A stretch of DNA of 64,000 nt from Chamaecrista fasciculata (GCA_003254925.1 QANZ01028415.1:62001-126000); one strand, 5' to 3'; counted from the first letter of the stretch, positions 11,427 to 24,947 are shown. Made by a program: numbers and translations. The notes: generated from the letters alone by a model not told the origin.

Positions 11427-12774
11427 CAAATATCTACAAAATTAAAACTTGAGTTGCATACACCTTTTTTTTCTTTTTTGCTTTTTTTTTTATATAAAAA
11501 AGATAGATATATGTCAGGATTATTAATAGTTAACCGACAAATCCTTGCCATAACAATTTTAGAGCTAGGCAAAATTTTTGGGATAATGACAAGATTTTAC
11601 AACTTGGTTAGCATTATGCCTACTGGTCCAACACCTTTGATATTGATAATGTATATGTATAGTTTGTATACCCTTATTTTCTTGTTAGCAATGGGATTCC
11701 TTCTGCTCAAAGTGAGGATTGAAAATGCCATGTTGACCAATCAAAGTTGCAGAAAGTGGCATGTCTGAATCCAGGTACGTGTGTGTTAAAGGAACCTTGA
11801 GAACTTCCAAAAGGAAAAGGATACATACTGATGCATTTAAATTTTCTTCACGTATTTTATTTTTCCTATTTTTTGTGTTTAGCCAGTGTGTTTTTTACTT
11901 TTTTTCTAAAAAAAAAAAAAAACGTGTTTTCATGACTGAACACTGCAATTTAAATGCGGACCGTTTAATAAGAAAGGACTCAATGATAGCGGTAGGTAGA
12001 AAAGTAGAAAATATCTTTCATGAAACACTTACGTACAAATGCCTGATCAAACTCAGTAGATGCATGCAACTTAGGTCATTATTAGGTTTTTTTTTTGTCT
12101 GATTTGTTATTTATTCAGTTTTCTGTGTGCTATAGGCTCTAGCTAAATCAACAGCGTCTACTATCATTTACTACAATAAAATAATAAATTCATAATTACT
12201 TCTTTAAATGATGAAAATTCTTTTAAATTTAATCTATAAATAATAAAATTATAAAATTTAATCATCTGAAAGTATAATTATTACAGATATTAATTAAGAT
12301 ATGATTTACTAGAAATTTTTTTATATTCTCTTTCAAAAAATCTTAACTAACAATTTTTTTTTGTTTTTTTAAATCATTAATTCATTCTAATAATAATAAA
12401 CAAACACGAGTCTTCAACATGTGAACGTCTTTACGCTTCGCGCAGTGGCGCATGAGTCTACATGATGCATGCCTATAAATCTATAATAAGATATTTTTTT
12501 CCGGACAGAAAATATATACATTAATACTGCGATAATACATATTGAAAATGTTACAAGGCAAAAAGACCAGTAATTTAAATACATACATGCTTACTCTTCA
12601 GATTTCAGATGATAGGATTTGATAAATCATTAAAATAACAAAGGGCAATAAATCCTTTAAAAAATGAACAAGAAAATTTGTATCTCATTCATTTACAAGA
12701 AATTTATGAAGATTCACATGACTTTAACAATAGACAACACACTTCTTAGTCTTCTCATAAGATATGGTTAGGGA
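11427..12774. other. Intergenic, AT-rich, no gene recognised
   Basis: The only longer reading frames (11454-11768 and 11761-12102) are low-complexity, hydrophobic or Lys/Phe-rich, and resemble nothing known. I see no feature that can be supported here. Confidence 0.6.
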
Positions 12775-12850
12775 TGACTAAAACACTCATATCCCGATGA
12801 ATATTCGTAAATTTTATTCGTTGGGTCTGATGTGGGTTCGAGTAAAAATG

Positions 12851-13325
12851 TGTTGGGATATGGATTCACCTTTAGTGAATTTGACCTAGTCAAATGTGAT
12901 TTAATAATAATTATTATTATTATTGGATATTTTAATTAATTAATTAATGGATAATGATTATGAGAAGTGGGAAGGTTTTAATGGGGGAATATCTTTTAGG
13001 TTTTAATTAATTAAAAAGGATATTCTAAGAAAACTACCTCACTACTCCAGCATTAGAGACTTGGCTCTTTCCTCAATATACATACACAAGTACGGGGGAA
13101 GTATTTTCTCAAGAGGAGAAAAATATTGCAAAAACGTGTATGAGTTCTGCAGATGAAGTTTCTTTATTTTTGGGAGTTTTGTGTGGACCATTGGTCTCTA
13201 TGTTTGTCTCCATCAGTGCGTTTGTTGTGAATAACGTGAGAATTTAGATCCGAATTTGAGTTCGTAACCGGGATCTTCGCGTGGGTATTTAGAATTGACT
13301 ATCTAGGTACGCCCGAGATTCTACA
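12851..13325. repeat. Possible solo LTR, 475 bp
   Basis: The segment starts TGTTGGGATATGG and ends GAGATTCTACA, so it has the TG...CA termini of an LTR. It also interrupts a more repetitive sequence (GGGTTCGAGTAAA before, GGGTTCGAATATGGG after). The 5-bp flanks AAATG and AAGTT do not match, so the call is tentative. Confidence 0.35.
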
Positions 13326-14249
13326 AAGTTAATGGGTTCGAATATGGGAATTTATCCATTTAAAATTGCGTGTATGGGTCCGGGTCCGAGGATAGGGGTA
13401 CCTATCCCAGACCCTACCCACTACAGTATTATGTTTTTTTTTTAATATATATATATATATGATGTATTTAATTATTGATACCATGTATATAATATTAATA
13501 TTTATATTGATATATATAATGAAATTATTTTTTATTTTAAATATATATAAAATTACTATTGGTAACTTCTTTTTTTAATCCTTTTGTTGTATATTTAATC
13601 AAGAAATATAAAAAATAAAATTACTTTAATTAAATTATATTTATAACTTAAAAAAATAATTTATTTAAATTTCTCTGGGTATTCGACTACCCATAAAGTC
13701 TAGAGATGAGATTGATATTCTTACCCATATGGGTATGGAGATAATAATGTTTTACAGGTTGAGTTCCAATATCAAGGTACCATACCTATGAAGAGATATA
13801 GTCGAAACAAATCTTTATTCTATAAGATTACATGTTTAAATGAAAAATTTCTTTATAGATCTCATACTCTTACTTTCAAAAGATAAAAATTTCTTTAAAG
13901 AAAATAGAAGATCTAGCTTCTCTTCCCGCCGCTGCTGAGGATATTTTAGAAAGCAAGCCTTTTAGAATTAGGCAATTTCCGTTGTAATATTTCATGGGTC
14001 CAATGGGCTTACACTGCAGTTTGAAGTTGGACTTAAGCAGGGACGGAGCTTCTCGTATTTCAGGCCCTATATTCAGAAAATGGAAGATGTAGAAAGTCCA
14101 ATGAAAATGGAAAGCCCTTTTATCAATATTTTCGGGAGAATTCATGAGACTAGGGGAGAGGATGATCAATTAGGATTGTTTATCCAAAATCCAATTATTC
14201 AAACAACCTCTCTTTCAAGTTAAAATATATAAATAAAGAAGCCCATTTT
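13326..14249. other. Intergenic, degenerate repeat and (TA)n, no gene
   Basis: Contains GGGTATGG/CCCATACC-type repeats, a short (TA)n near 13446, and AT-rich DNA. The frame at 13876-14169 (minus) shows no recognisable domain. Confidence 0.5.
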
Positions 14250-14582
14250 GGACACTGACACGGACACGGGACACGACACGGACACAGATACAGCGATACG
14301 TCAAACTCTCAGAATTATGCGACATGACACGGCATATATTTATATATATAAATAATTAAATACTCATAATTTTTAATGAAAAATTTAAAAATTATAATTT
14401 TTATTCATAATATATGTCATCTATTATTATTTTCTCTTGTATGTCATGTTAAAGTTACAAAAAATTAATTTATATTCTAAAATTTATGTATATGTGTCGT
14501 GACGGTGTCGTACGAGTGTCGGACACTGACAGGTGTCTGACACGGCGACACGTCTTCAAAATGAAGTGTCTATGCTTCATAG
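14250..14582 (+). mobile_element. GACACGG-family MITE, copy 1
   Basis: Left end GGACACTGACACGGACACGG, AT-rich centre, right end GACACGGCGACACG followed by GAAGTGTCTATGCTTCATAG. The extreme left end is degraded compared with the copies at 38079 and 42855. No coding potential. Confidence 0.75.
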
Positions 14583-14713
14583 ATGAGAAAGAAACAAAGA
14601 AAGAGAGCATATCTTTAGGCTTGATTGGCATTATTGATTCTTCTTCCTCCTCCCTTTTTCTTATTTTTTTAGTTTACCATCATAGATAACATAAGAGTAT
14701 ATAACTATATATT

Positions 14714-14754
14714 AGTATGTCATCTCATGCCAAAAAAAAAAAAAGTATGTCATC
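14714..14754. repeat. 19-bp micro-insertion, 11-bp direct repeat
   Basis: AGTATGTCATC at 14714-14724 and 14744-14754 encloses TCATGCC-A12. Confidence 0.85.
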
Positions 14755-15515
14755 AAGACACAACATTGGATTTCACATTAGAAATTAGGTATTATTGAAT
14801 ATTATCTGACATTGCGGCGAGGGATTTTAATATCTTTCGAAATCTCCTAACTCTAAAATATGTTTTTAGTTTTAATTTATTTATTGCTATAAAGAATCTG
14901 AAATTAACTATATTCTTTTTACAGGGGAATCTAAAGCCAAGTTTATTCAATATATGTTGTGATAGTAATTTTACCGAAAATAATATTACTAGTTTCACAA
15001 TTACACATAAACATGAAATAACAAGCATGTTATTATATAGAAACCCTTCAAATTTTATCAAAATAATATATATATATTAATAGAAAGCTTTAAGTGTTGT
15101 CTTTGTCTTTAGGCAAACATTTTTCCATACCACATGTTCTTGGCTAATGAATTCTTAAACTGGCTGAAGTTTTACTAAAGAATTAAGGATTGATTCTTGT
15201 AATTATCAGTCACTTAAATAATAATAAAAAAAATCTGCTTACTTAATAAGGGGAACCTTGAAACTCTTGTTAAAAATTCATGCATGGCTTATTCAACGCA
15301 TTGGAAATATTTTGAGCCTCAAAATTAGCAATAAAATAAACGCTAATAAATAAGTGTCCCAACAAACTAATTATTTAGTGATAATGTGATTTTGGTCATC
15401 ATTCTCAATCATTAAATACTAACAAGCCATTGACTTCAAATAATTAAGGAAACAATACGAGCCAACCCTTGCTTGATTATTTAAGCTCACCATTGTCATT
15501 TGATTTGATCACTCG

Positions 15516-15856
15516 ATGTGAAGCTAGGAAGTATGGACACTTCATTCTGAGAGCGTGTTGTCGTGTCAGACACATGTTTATGTCCGACATTCGTACGACA
15601 CCCACACGACACATATTCATAAGTTTCAAAATATAAAATTATTTTTTTTTTGACTTTAACATGACAAACAATATAAAATAATAATACATATGACATATAT
15701 TATGAATAAATATTATAATTTTTAAAGTTCTCATTAAAATTTATGGATTTTTAATTATTTATATATATAAATATATATCATGTCGTGTCAAGTAAATTTA
15801 AGAATTTGACGTGTCGATGTGTCCTTTTCTGTGTCTGTGTCAGTGTCCATGTGAAG
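15516..15856 (-). mobile_element. GACACGG-family MITE, copy 2, inverted, 8-bp TSD
   Basis: The element spans 15524-15848 and begins CTAGGAAGTATGGACACTTC. It is flanked by ATGTGAAG at 15516-15523 and 15849-15856. Its orientation is opposite to the other three copies, and its outer right end is shortened to GTCAGTGTCC. Confidence 0.85.
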
Positions 15857-16278
15857 CCAATTTTTCTTTCACGTTACAATGTTATGCGTCTTTTGCCAAA
15901 AAAAACATTTTGCTTGCAAGGCAATTAATATACATAAACATAAACTTAAGTATAAGCGTTTGTGCTCATCTCTTCACTGTCACTTTATCTTAGCTTAGTT
16001 TTATAGGATCAAGAAAGGCATCTCGTGCCTCTTGCTTGTTCTCTTCAAATTCAAATACTAAAATACACCAACATGTTCTCGGAGAATATAATGCACATCC
16101 TAATCTTTTGGAAATAAACAATATTAAATCATGGATGTAAGCTTATCGTCTTAACCTACTAATACTATGCATACAAGTAAAGGGTTGTGCTCACGTTTTA
16201 GATTTTCTAGGAGTATGAATTACAAATAAAAAATATAAAAGCGTTACCCAAAAAAGTTATAAAAGTATTGTACTAATA

Positions 16279-16758
16279 ATACTTTTAGGCTAAAGTACAA
16301 ATTTGGTCCCATATATTTTGTTCAGTTCCCATTTTGGTCCTATATTTTTTTTATTACACTTTTGATCTCATATTTTTTGGTTAGGGTCCAATTTGGTCTC
16401 ATATCTTTTTTATTGAAGATTTGGTCTTATATCTTTGGGTTAATTGCAGAATTGGTCATATATTTTTGAGTTAGGTTTAGAAGTGGTCACATATCTTTAG
16501 GTTAATTGCAGAATTGGTTATATATTTTTGGTCCCATATCTTTGCAGATTTGGTCTCAAATCTTTAGGTTTATTGCAAAAATATTAGACTAATTTTGCAA
16601 CTTCACTAAAAGATATGAGACCAAAAAATGATATGGGACCAAAATTGAGACATTTTGAAAAGATATAGGAACAAAATTGCAACAAAAATAAATACAAGAC
16701 CAAATTAGAAACTAAGCAAAAGATATGAGACGAAATTAATATTTTGGCCATACTTTTA
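16279..16758. mobile_element. GGNTAAAG foldback element, 462 bp, 9-bp TSD
   Basis: The element spans 16288-16749 and starts GGCTAAAGTACAAATTTGG; its right arm is the inverse, ending ATTTTGGCC. ATACTTTTA flanks it at 16279-16287 and 16750-16758. Both arms consist of repeated TTTGGTC(C)CATAT units. A 9-bp duplication points to a Mutator-like transposase acting in trans. Confidence 0.85.
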
Positions 16759-17535
16759 CGTTTACCTCTTTATTCAATTTTTATTCAAATCTGGTTGGGC
16801 TCCTGAGATCATATGTTATTATGCTCATTTGAATTTTCAATTAAATTTATTTTTCCTTTGCAATAGCTTTTTATTTTAATAATGGCTTCCTTGATATACT
16901 ATTAAATAATATGAATTGAGTTAATCCTTTTTCCCCCTATTTTTAGCCGTTCAAATTTCCTCTACAGAGACCATAGTTAAAAAGAAGAAAAAACAATGCA
17001 AGAAAAAGATATTGTTCTAAAGTAGAATATATTCCACAATCCGCACGACACAATGGAATAAAGAATCACTTTCAGGATATAACTTCAACTACTTTGATAT
17101 TTGAATCATGTTTGTTACGAAAAGTTTTAAACTTTATGCTCTTAAAAATAAATATCAAAGAATACAAAATCACCGTTATCATCGTCTCATTTTTTTTGTT
17201 TAAAAAAAATTGTTTGAATATCCATACAATATTTAATATTTATTCAATATTATTTAACATTTTATGTATCATCAAGTTTGCTGAGGAGAGTTTCAAAAAT
17301 TTTTCTAAGGAGTACTAAATTTCAGCGAATAAAAATATTGAAGCATATAGCTAACTCTACATCAAAATCATCTTTTTTTAAGAAAAAAAAATCAGTGCAA
17401 GGAATATGCTTTTTTTATTTGTCCCACTAAAAAAAAATTAGTCTATAATAAAATATAACTTTGCTCCAAAGTGTTAAATATGATATAGATATATATAAGT
17501 CCTATGTTCTATTTATTGATTTATATTCTTCTACC
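16759..17535. other. Intergenic, AT-rich, nothing recognised
   Basis: No reading frame with domain features; the frame at 17094-17318 is AT-driven. Confidence 0.5.
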
Positions 17536-17583
17536 CACTATCTATATAAATATGTTTTTTTTTGTGACAACACTATCTATATA
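17536..17583. repeat. 22-bp micro-insertion, 13-bp direct repeat
   Basis: CACTATCTATATA at 17536-17548 and 17571-17583 encloses AATATG-T9-GTGACAA. Confidence 0.7.
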
Positions 17584-17750
17584 TTTTGTTGGACAATTGA
17601 CAATTCTACCCACTATATTTTTGGCAGTTGAAGATGATTATGTTCCCATCTAATAGAAACTAGGGTTTTGCGTGTTAAATAAATGAGGGATCAAATCGTT
17701 AATTTAATAATAAAAAAAGGAAAAATTAAATATTAAATTTTCTTATCTTA

Positions 17751-17760
17751 GTATAAATAG
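17751..17760 (+). promoter_or_regulatory. TATA box of the VMP1/KMS-like gene
   Basis: TATAAATAG sits about 360 bp upstream of the proposed start codon. Transcription would then begin near 17785. A good 3' splice site (T-rich tract then TTTAG at 18098-18102) just before the start-codon exon suggests an intron in the 5' leader. Confidence 0.5.
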
Positions 17761-18116
17761 GAGGGAGAAAAAATTATGATATATAAAAGGAAAGGAACAG
17801 AGAACACAATTTTGTCGCCGGTAACTCCATTAGCGGCGACGCAACGATAGCCAAGCGACTAAGCGTCCACGACAGATTATTCGTTTTTTGTTATTTGGAT
17901 CTGCAAATTTTCATGGTGGCATTTCGAATACCAAACACCGAATTCGCGCGTCTTCGAATATAAAAGGATTTATTCATGCCGGTTCCTGATTTAGTGATAG
18001 TAGCCATGCTGTGAAGTTTCAAAGGGAAGCCTAGAAAATTGGGGACACAGAAAGAGGGTGTTGTGTGGCCCAACCTTTTCCTTTTTATTTTTTTCTTCTT
18101 TAGTATGTGAGCGGTA

Positions 18117-21100
18117 ATGAGGTCACGACGCACTGACATGTCGATCTCAGGCAAGTCGTTTAATTTTCCGCTCAATGTTCTCTGTTCTATATTGCCCCTC
18201 GTCCTTCTTTTCGCCAGATTTTGATTCTCTCCGTTGAAAAGCTTGTTGTTTCATTCGCTGCTTTAAAATTCCTTAGATTGTTGCTATTGCTAATTGTCCT
18301 CTTTCGTTGAGTTTTTTTTTTTTGAATGTTGGTTTAGTATCTGAGGTTGGGGAGTTTGCTAAGAAATTATTCGCCCTTTTATTTGGATCTTTGAAGAAGG
18401 TTATACTTGTCTGTTTTTCACTTGGGACAAATTGAAGGCTTACGGCAAATTGGATTTTGACGTACAACAGAAGATGGTTTCATTACCTCAGTTTTCTCAC
18501 TTCTTCCATAGGACCATACCATAATCTCTTAGTGTTTCATTTGTTGGTCAATTTAGATATTCTAACAACATTAACCTCTATTTCTTGTGGGGGGCTAATG
18601 GCGATCATGAGATGTAATTTAAGGGTATTTGTAATGTTAGGCCGTTAAGGTAGATGAACATTTAAGCTTTTGGTTCTGAATTGGGGGAGAGGAAATAGTG
18701 CTAGTTTGAAAGGGCCATTCATTCTGGATGGAGTTGATTAACTTGTTCTAAACAACATAAGTTGGCTTCGGAGCACCACCTGTGTATTGGATAACTTAGG
18801 GTCATTCAGCTATTATCTGGGTAGGCATAGGACTATGCTCAAACTACATTTCGTTTTTGACTATCTGTTGCTCAACAGAAACTAGCAATAAGAACTTGAC
18901 ATTTTTAAATCACCACTTTACTTAGTGTAACTAGAAAGGATTGTTGGAATCCCACTGTTAAATGAATGTCTTTTGCGTATGAATTCTTCACTTAGGATTG
19001 TAAGGCTTGTTCTTCTGTTCTAAACTTATATATATATAAAAAAAATTATTATTGTTAAACATTCTAGTTGAGGTCATAGTGGATTCAAGGAGAGGAACCA
19101 TGCTAGGGGGATGGGATGAAATGTCTTTCAGATTTGTATTTCTTTTCATATATCAAAAGTATATGACATTTTACAGGAAATCTTTTGGCCTTTCACATCA
19201 TATTTTATTTATAGTTGTTTCTATTTCTTGAATTATTCCTATTTGTAAAACTTGGCTGATAATATGATGGTTTTAGCAGCCAGTTTTTTTCTTTTTTTCT
19301 TTTACAAAAAGAGCTTTTAGAGATCACAGGGTGCTATGGTTCTGGGTAGCCATTCTGTTTCCTCATCTATCACAAATTTATTTTGATGGCCATTTGTTGT
19401 TAAGCTACTGCAGTTGGGTATGCTATGGTCTCGCTCTGCTTTTCATGATGAAAATTTTAAAATTTACTACCATTTTAGAAACTTTTATTAAATACAATGC
19501 CTTCCTCTCTGGCTTCTTGAATGATTGAGGGAGGGCTAATGCTAATAAATCATAGGTTGAGAACAAAAGAAAATATAATATAAATAGTTTAAGGTAGCTT
19601 ATGGGTTTAGTTACCTTATGGCATTAAGATATATGATACCAGTCATACACTCATGCAGTTGATGTGTTGTCCTTTACTTGTTGGAGCAGGCATACCAAAT
19701 ATCATTTGCAAAATTGGCAAGCCCATATGTGTTGGCTTCTCTAACATATTCTGATGGTTATATTATTTGTTCATATGATTAATTTTGAACTTTGATTCAA
19801 AGAGACATACATGCTTTCTCAAAATTATGATTATAATTTCCTTGTTTTGCAGGGCTCCGCGAGATGAACCAACAGGAGCTAGACAATATGACGCTAACCT
19901 CGCAACCCTTTAAGACAATAAAGTTTTTCACATTAGCAGTTATTCAATATATGAAGCAGACAATATTATATCTTTTGGCGAAAGGTGGATGGCTTATGCT
20001 TTTCAGTATTGTGGTAGGGACTATTGGCATAGTGCTGATGACCGTAGATGGTCCTCAAGAGAAGGTATTTGCATATATTTTATTTATTGCCTATGCTTTA
20101 GTGATTACACTATATGGGGTTAGTTATTGTTGATTATAGACAACAATAGTGAAGTTCATATATATCACTTTTGCTACTCTGTTTACTACCTTTGTTTTAT
20201 TTCAAGTAGTTTTTCGGTTTAAATTATTTAAATGGAAACAATAAATGCCTGTTGTTCATACAGCATTTTGAGGAGATTATTGAATACTTTCGCTTTGGAT
20301 TGTGGTGGTTGGCCCTTGGGGTTGCATCATCAATTGGGCTCGGTAAGTAAAATGAGTTTACACAAAGATCATCTCCTCCCCAACCCAGACGAGTCTTCCT
20401 TGCTATATTGTTTATGGCTAGAAATACGTTAGATCTTTTGACAATTTTTGCATCTGCATTTGAAACTAGTTGTTTACAGAATTTAGACTTTTGATTCCAG
20501 TGAGGATTTACCAGTGCTTGTGCTAACATCTTGCTGCTAACTGACATTGTTGTCACCTTATCTTTTTCTTTGATTCAGGATCTGGTTTGCATACCTTTGT
20601 CCTATATTTGGGTCCTCACATAGCATTATTCACAATAAAAGCAATGCAATGTGGCCGAATTGATTTGAAGAGTGCTCCATATGATACAATACAGTTAAAA
20701 AGAGGTCCTTCTTGGCTTGATAAAAAATGCTCTGAGTTTGGACCACCATTATTCCAATCGGTACATGGTTCACGAGTCCCACTTGGCAGCATTTTGTCTC
20801 AAGTGCAGTTAGAAGCTATTCTTTGGGGTGTGGGAACAGCTATAGGAGAGCTCCCTCCTTACTTTATCTCAAGGGCAGGTATAATGATTTCATGGTCATC
20901 TCAGGTCACTCCCTTAGTTAACATAGTGATCATGAATTTGATAAAATTATTTAATTATAATAAACATCAGAGAAGATATATATATATATATATATAGTGG
21001 AAATAGTCTATTTATGTAAAACTTGTATAGTATTTATCTCTTTACTAGGAGAATGTGTTGCTCTGAAACTGCTCCTTCTGATAAATTGCCTTTATAGTTC

Positions 21101-22754
21101 TTGAGGCCATCATAAGCTCACTGCTAATAAACTTTTCTAAACTTAAGTTTAACAATAACTTTGAATCTTTATTTTTTTTTTCTCAGGATAAGTAGTTCTC
21201 ATTATGTCCATTTTGATTTACTATATTGTCATACAACCTTTTAATGTGTTGCAGAAATATCAGACTGACATCTGTCTTGTCTTATGGCACTAATTTATTT
21301 GTATACTTCTCAGAATTTGATGCTTTCTGATTAGCTTATTGTGAAATTGGTTTGTGCATCCTTATAATAGCTGTTTCCTTGTAGCAAGCTCGTCTGGAAG
21401 CAAATTGGATGCCATGGAGGAGATGGATACTGAAGATAGAGGAACCATTGGCACACACCTGACCCAAATCAAGCGTTGGCTTCTTACACACTCTCAACAT
21501 TTGAACTTCTTCACCATTTTACTTCTTGCTTCGGTTAGAATTGACTCCATGCTTCATTAGCATCATCAGCATTTTCCCCCTAAAAGTTAATGGTTTCTTG
21601 TACAGGATCTGCTAGGATATATTGCTTGGTTTTAAATGTTAGACTTTCTAACGTAGTATTTATTTATACCTGGTCAACATGAAAATCCCATTAATTGAGA
21701 CAATAATTCAGGTGCCAAACCCTCTGTTTGACCTTGCTGGCATCATGTGCGGACAATTTGGGATTCCATTTTGGAAATTCTTTTTTGCAACCTTGATTGG
21801 GAAGGCTATTATTAAGACTCATGTACAGGTTTGTAATTTTATTTTTTCCTGGTCATGAGTTTGCACAAGTTCTTGTTGAATTACAACTTTACAAGGGTCT
21901 TTCATGTAGTTTAGACTTGGTTTCTCCCCTTCTACTTCTAGTTTAGCCCTCTTAGCATTGTAATTTGTAAATACTGTATTGGGTTTTCCCAATCACCTTA
22001 AAATAGCAGTTCAACATTTTCTAAGCGGCAGGGAATCCTGGTCTTTATCAATTTATATTTCTATACTATAATCCCCATGTTGGTCTCTCACAATACTACT
22101 TTTTCTAAAATGATATAAACATATCAAATTTCAAGTTTTCTAAACCTATGTATCATGCCAATGGTTTATAAAGTTATCTATATTGTAACACTTCCACTAT
22201 AACCAGAGACATAAAATAGGTTGTGAAAGAATAAAATTTTGACTGTGTACTATAATCCTTTTATGAGCAGACATTGTTTATCATCTCTGTTTGCAATAAT
22301 CAACTTCTTGACTGGATAGAGAACGAATTCATCCGGGTCTTCAGCCATATACCTGGTTTTGCTTCTGTCTTGCCCCGTCTGATTGCTAACCTCAATGCAG
22401 TTAAAGATAAGTATATGAAACCAAATCATCCAGTCACCCCAAATAATCAGGTAACCTCTTACTGTAGATCTGAATGCCGATAAAATCTTAAAATTCTTGT
22501 GGTTTCTTTTTATGACACTTGATATATCTACTTCTTTATGACTTTTTCTTTTTATCTTAACATATTATTTTCAGGGGAAAAAGTGGGATTTCTCGTTTGC
22601 TTCTCTCTGGAACACTATTGTATGGCTCATGCTCATGAACTTCTTTGTCAAGATAGTGAATACAACTGCCCAGAAGTATCTAAAGCAACAACGGGAGATA
22701 GAACTAGCTGGATCAACAAACAAGCCTTCGTCCGCAGAGTCAGTCACACAATAA
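18117..22754 (+). CDS. VMP1 homologue (KMS1/KMS2-type), ER/vacuole membrane protein, 416 aa
   Basis: Exons: 18117-18150, 19853-20064, 20264-20342, 20579-20878, 21385-21533, 21712-21828, 22271-22450 and 22575-22754, total 1251 nt, in frame. Landmarks are [132 protein letters not shown] and [18 protein letters not shown]. This is the polytopic VTT/DedA-like membrane domain. The family works at the ER in early secretion, lipid scrambling and autophagy. The first coding exon ends at a non-canonical donor, CTCAG|GCAAGT. It was chosen because its phase and product (MSISGLRE) fit the family N-terminus; a second start at 18138 would give 409 aa. Minimal length and all core motifs are present. Confidence 0.9.
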
Positions 22755-23507
22755 AATACCTATTTTCTGCTTGTATTGCTTCTTCTTTTCTTTCTTTTGG
22801 TTCCTCTTGCAAGCTGAAATATTGAGCTCCTTATTAGTAGCTTCTATAGTAATATACGAATACAATCTGCAACAGAAGTTGCAGCTTCATTTTACTAGTT
22901 TCACCTTAGTTAGAACGATTTGGAATCATTTTTTAGATTTAGAACCCAATATTGTTACTTGTTAGCTACTGCTACCATAGAAAGATGAGACTACTACTAT
23001 TCTTTTGCAATGGCAACACAAGTTATTGGTTCATTTACCTCTGAACTCGTTAATTGTCAGTTTTCTTTCTCTCTTTTCTCTCTATCATTAATCTTTCACT
23101 ATCTTGTGCCTCATGTTAAAGGTGGCTGTAAGGCTGTGCCACCATTGACAATGAGAAAGTAGGATGGTGGAGCTATCAATCAATTACCCTATTAATTGTT
23201 TGGTGAATTGTATTGAATGCAGGACAAAAGCATGTTTCATAGATCAACTCATTCTTCACCTTGTTTGTTATCAGTGTATAGGAGGGTTTCAGATATAAAC
23301 AAGGAGTAATAATATTAGAATGGGTTACCAAGTCAATGACTAGGCCACTTCATAAAAAAAAAAGGAAATGAAAAGAAAAGAAAAAGAAAGAGAGATAAAA
23401 AGGTGCTAGTGGCTGCATTATGAGCTATTATATATTATTAGACATCAGTTCAGTTAATGTTCATTTTGTTAAGCATGATAATCCAACCGACTGTCTGATA
23501 TTTCAAT

Positions 23508-23962
23508 TTAAATTAAGGCTAAAGTGCACTTTTGGTCCCACTTTGGTCCCATAATTTTTTTTGTTGCAATTTTAGTCTCATAACTTTGGCAAATGTCTCA
23601 ATTTGGTCCCATAATTTTTTTTGTTGCGATTTTGGTCTCATAATTTCTAAAAACGTCTCACCGTTGGTCCCAAGTGGATATCCATCTGTCCCATAACTTC
23701 ACCCATATTTGCCACGTCATCATCCAACTCAGTATGTCAGATCATCTTTATCGACAGGTAATGGATGGAAAGTTGTATTGGGACCAACGGTGAGACGTTT
23801 TCAAAAGTTATGGGATCAAAATTGGAACAAAAAAAGTTGTGGGACCAAATTGAGACCTTTGCCAAAGTTATGGGACCAAAATTGCAACAAAAAAGTTATG
23901 GGATCAAATTGAAACCTTTGCCAAAGTTATGGGACCAAAAGTACATTTTAGCCTTAAATTAA
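23508..23962. mobile_element. GGNTAAAG foldback element, 437 bp, 9-bp TSD
   Basis: The element spans 23517-23953. Left arm GGCTAAAGTGCACTTTTGG; right arm the inverse, CCAAAAGTACATTTTAGCC. TTAAATTAA flanks at 23508-23516 and 23954-23962. The arms are repeats of TTTGGTCCCATAA/TTATGGGACCAAA, and the apparent protein frames at 23709-23962 are just this repeat. Confidence 0.9.
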
Positions 23963-24011
23963 TAAAGCATAACTATTATCTTATTAGGAGCGATCCAGTC
24001 AGCAAATCATA

Positions 24012-24281
24012 TAAAAATCTGTGTCCATATGCTTCAGATCGAGGTTTCAGATTAGATAATAATTAATCGTAAACCAATAATATTATTATATAAAAAACTT
24101 TGGCAGTACGTGTGTATATATCAAGTGGTGTAGATGATTAATGCATTGGAGATTAGATAAAAATCTGTGTCCATATGCTTCAGATCGAGGTTTCAGATCA
24201 GATTAGATAATAATTAATCGTAAACCAATAATATGATTGTCATAATTATCAAGTGGTGTAGATGATTAATGCATTGGAGAT
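24012..24281. repeat. Local tandem duplication, about 145 bp period
   Basis: ATAAAAATCTGTGTCCATAT begins at 24012 and again near 24157. TCAAGTGGTGTAGATGATTA occurs near 24121 and again near 24248. The copies differ by small indels. Confidence 0.85.
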
Positions 24282-24479
24282 GATATTATAATTATAATTT
24301 AGTACATTTGAAAGATTTTTGAAACTCAGAATAGCGGTTGAATCTTTGATTATTTTTTGTCCTTTAATTTAAGTAAAACCATATCCGATGATTAAGAACA
24401 ATCTTTAGGCCCTTCCATTATGTAATTATAACTGCTACAAGAATAATGCTTGGATTAATATAACAATAAGAGGGCGCAG

Positions 24480-24503
24480 TATAGGTATAGGTATAGGTAT
24501 AGG
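24480..24503. repeat. (TATAGG)n hexamer repeat
   Basis: About four units of TATAGG/ATAGGT. Confidence 0.85.
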
Positions 24504-24562
24504 GTGTTAACTGTTAATGGTCCTGTCACTACTTACAGCAATAGAACATCCTGCAGAAGCAA

Positions 24563-24923
24563 CTAATTAAGAACCCGTTTGAATTGGTTTTTTTTCATTT
24601 AAAAAGTATTTTTTTTAATTAAAAAAAAAGACCTTTTATAAGTATAAAATTTTGTTTGGATAAATTTTTAAGAAAAATGAAAAATTAAAAAAAAGTTAAA
24701 ATATAGTTTTTTTAAAAAGTTGAATTTAATAGCTTTCACTTAAAGCACTTATAAAAGCTATTCTTTTTGGTTCATTTTATTAATTAAAAGTATTTTTGTC
24801 ATTTTATATCCAAACAACTTTGATAATTAAAAATACTAGTGTTTAACTCAAAAGATCTTTTAAAAAAAGTTTGATAAATAAAGTTCTTTTTTTACAAATT
24901 TATCCAAACAAAATCTAATTAAG
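24563..24923. mobile_element. MITE, 343 bp, 9-bp TSD
   Basis: The element spans 24572-24914 with ends CCCGTTTGAATTGG and the imperfect inverse TTTATCCAAACAAAAT. CTAATTAAG flanks at 24563-24571 and 24915-24923. AT-rich interior with no coding potential. Confidence 0.75.
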
Positions 24924-24947
24924 TAGAGAATATTTTAATGTTGCAAC

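Noticed and set aside
11454-12102. Two overlapping plus-strand frames (104 and 113 aa) as possible genes
   Set aside because: No domain, low-complexity composition, no start context or splice support, and located in repeat-rich DNA.
15885-15925. GCC-A8 between TTTTGC repeats as a further micro-insertion
   Set aside because: A 6-bp repeat is too short to support a target duplication.
16231-16275. CGTTACCC-A6 between two TATAAAAG copies as a further micro-insertion
   Set aside because: The repeat is only 8 bp of A/T-rich sequence and could be chance.
23709-23962. Frames of about 65 aa with repeated GPKL.QKSYG-like units
   Set aside because: Translation of the TTATGGGACCAAA repeat in the foldback element.
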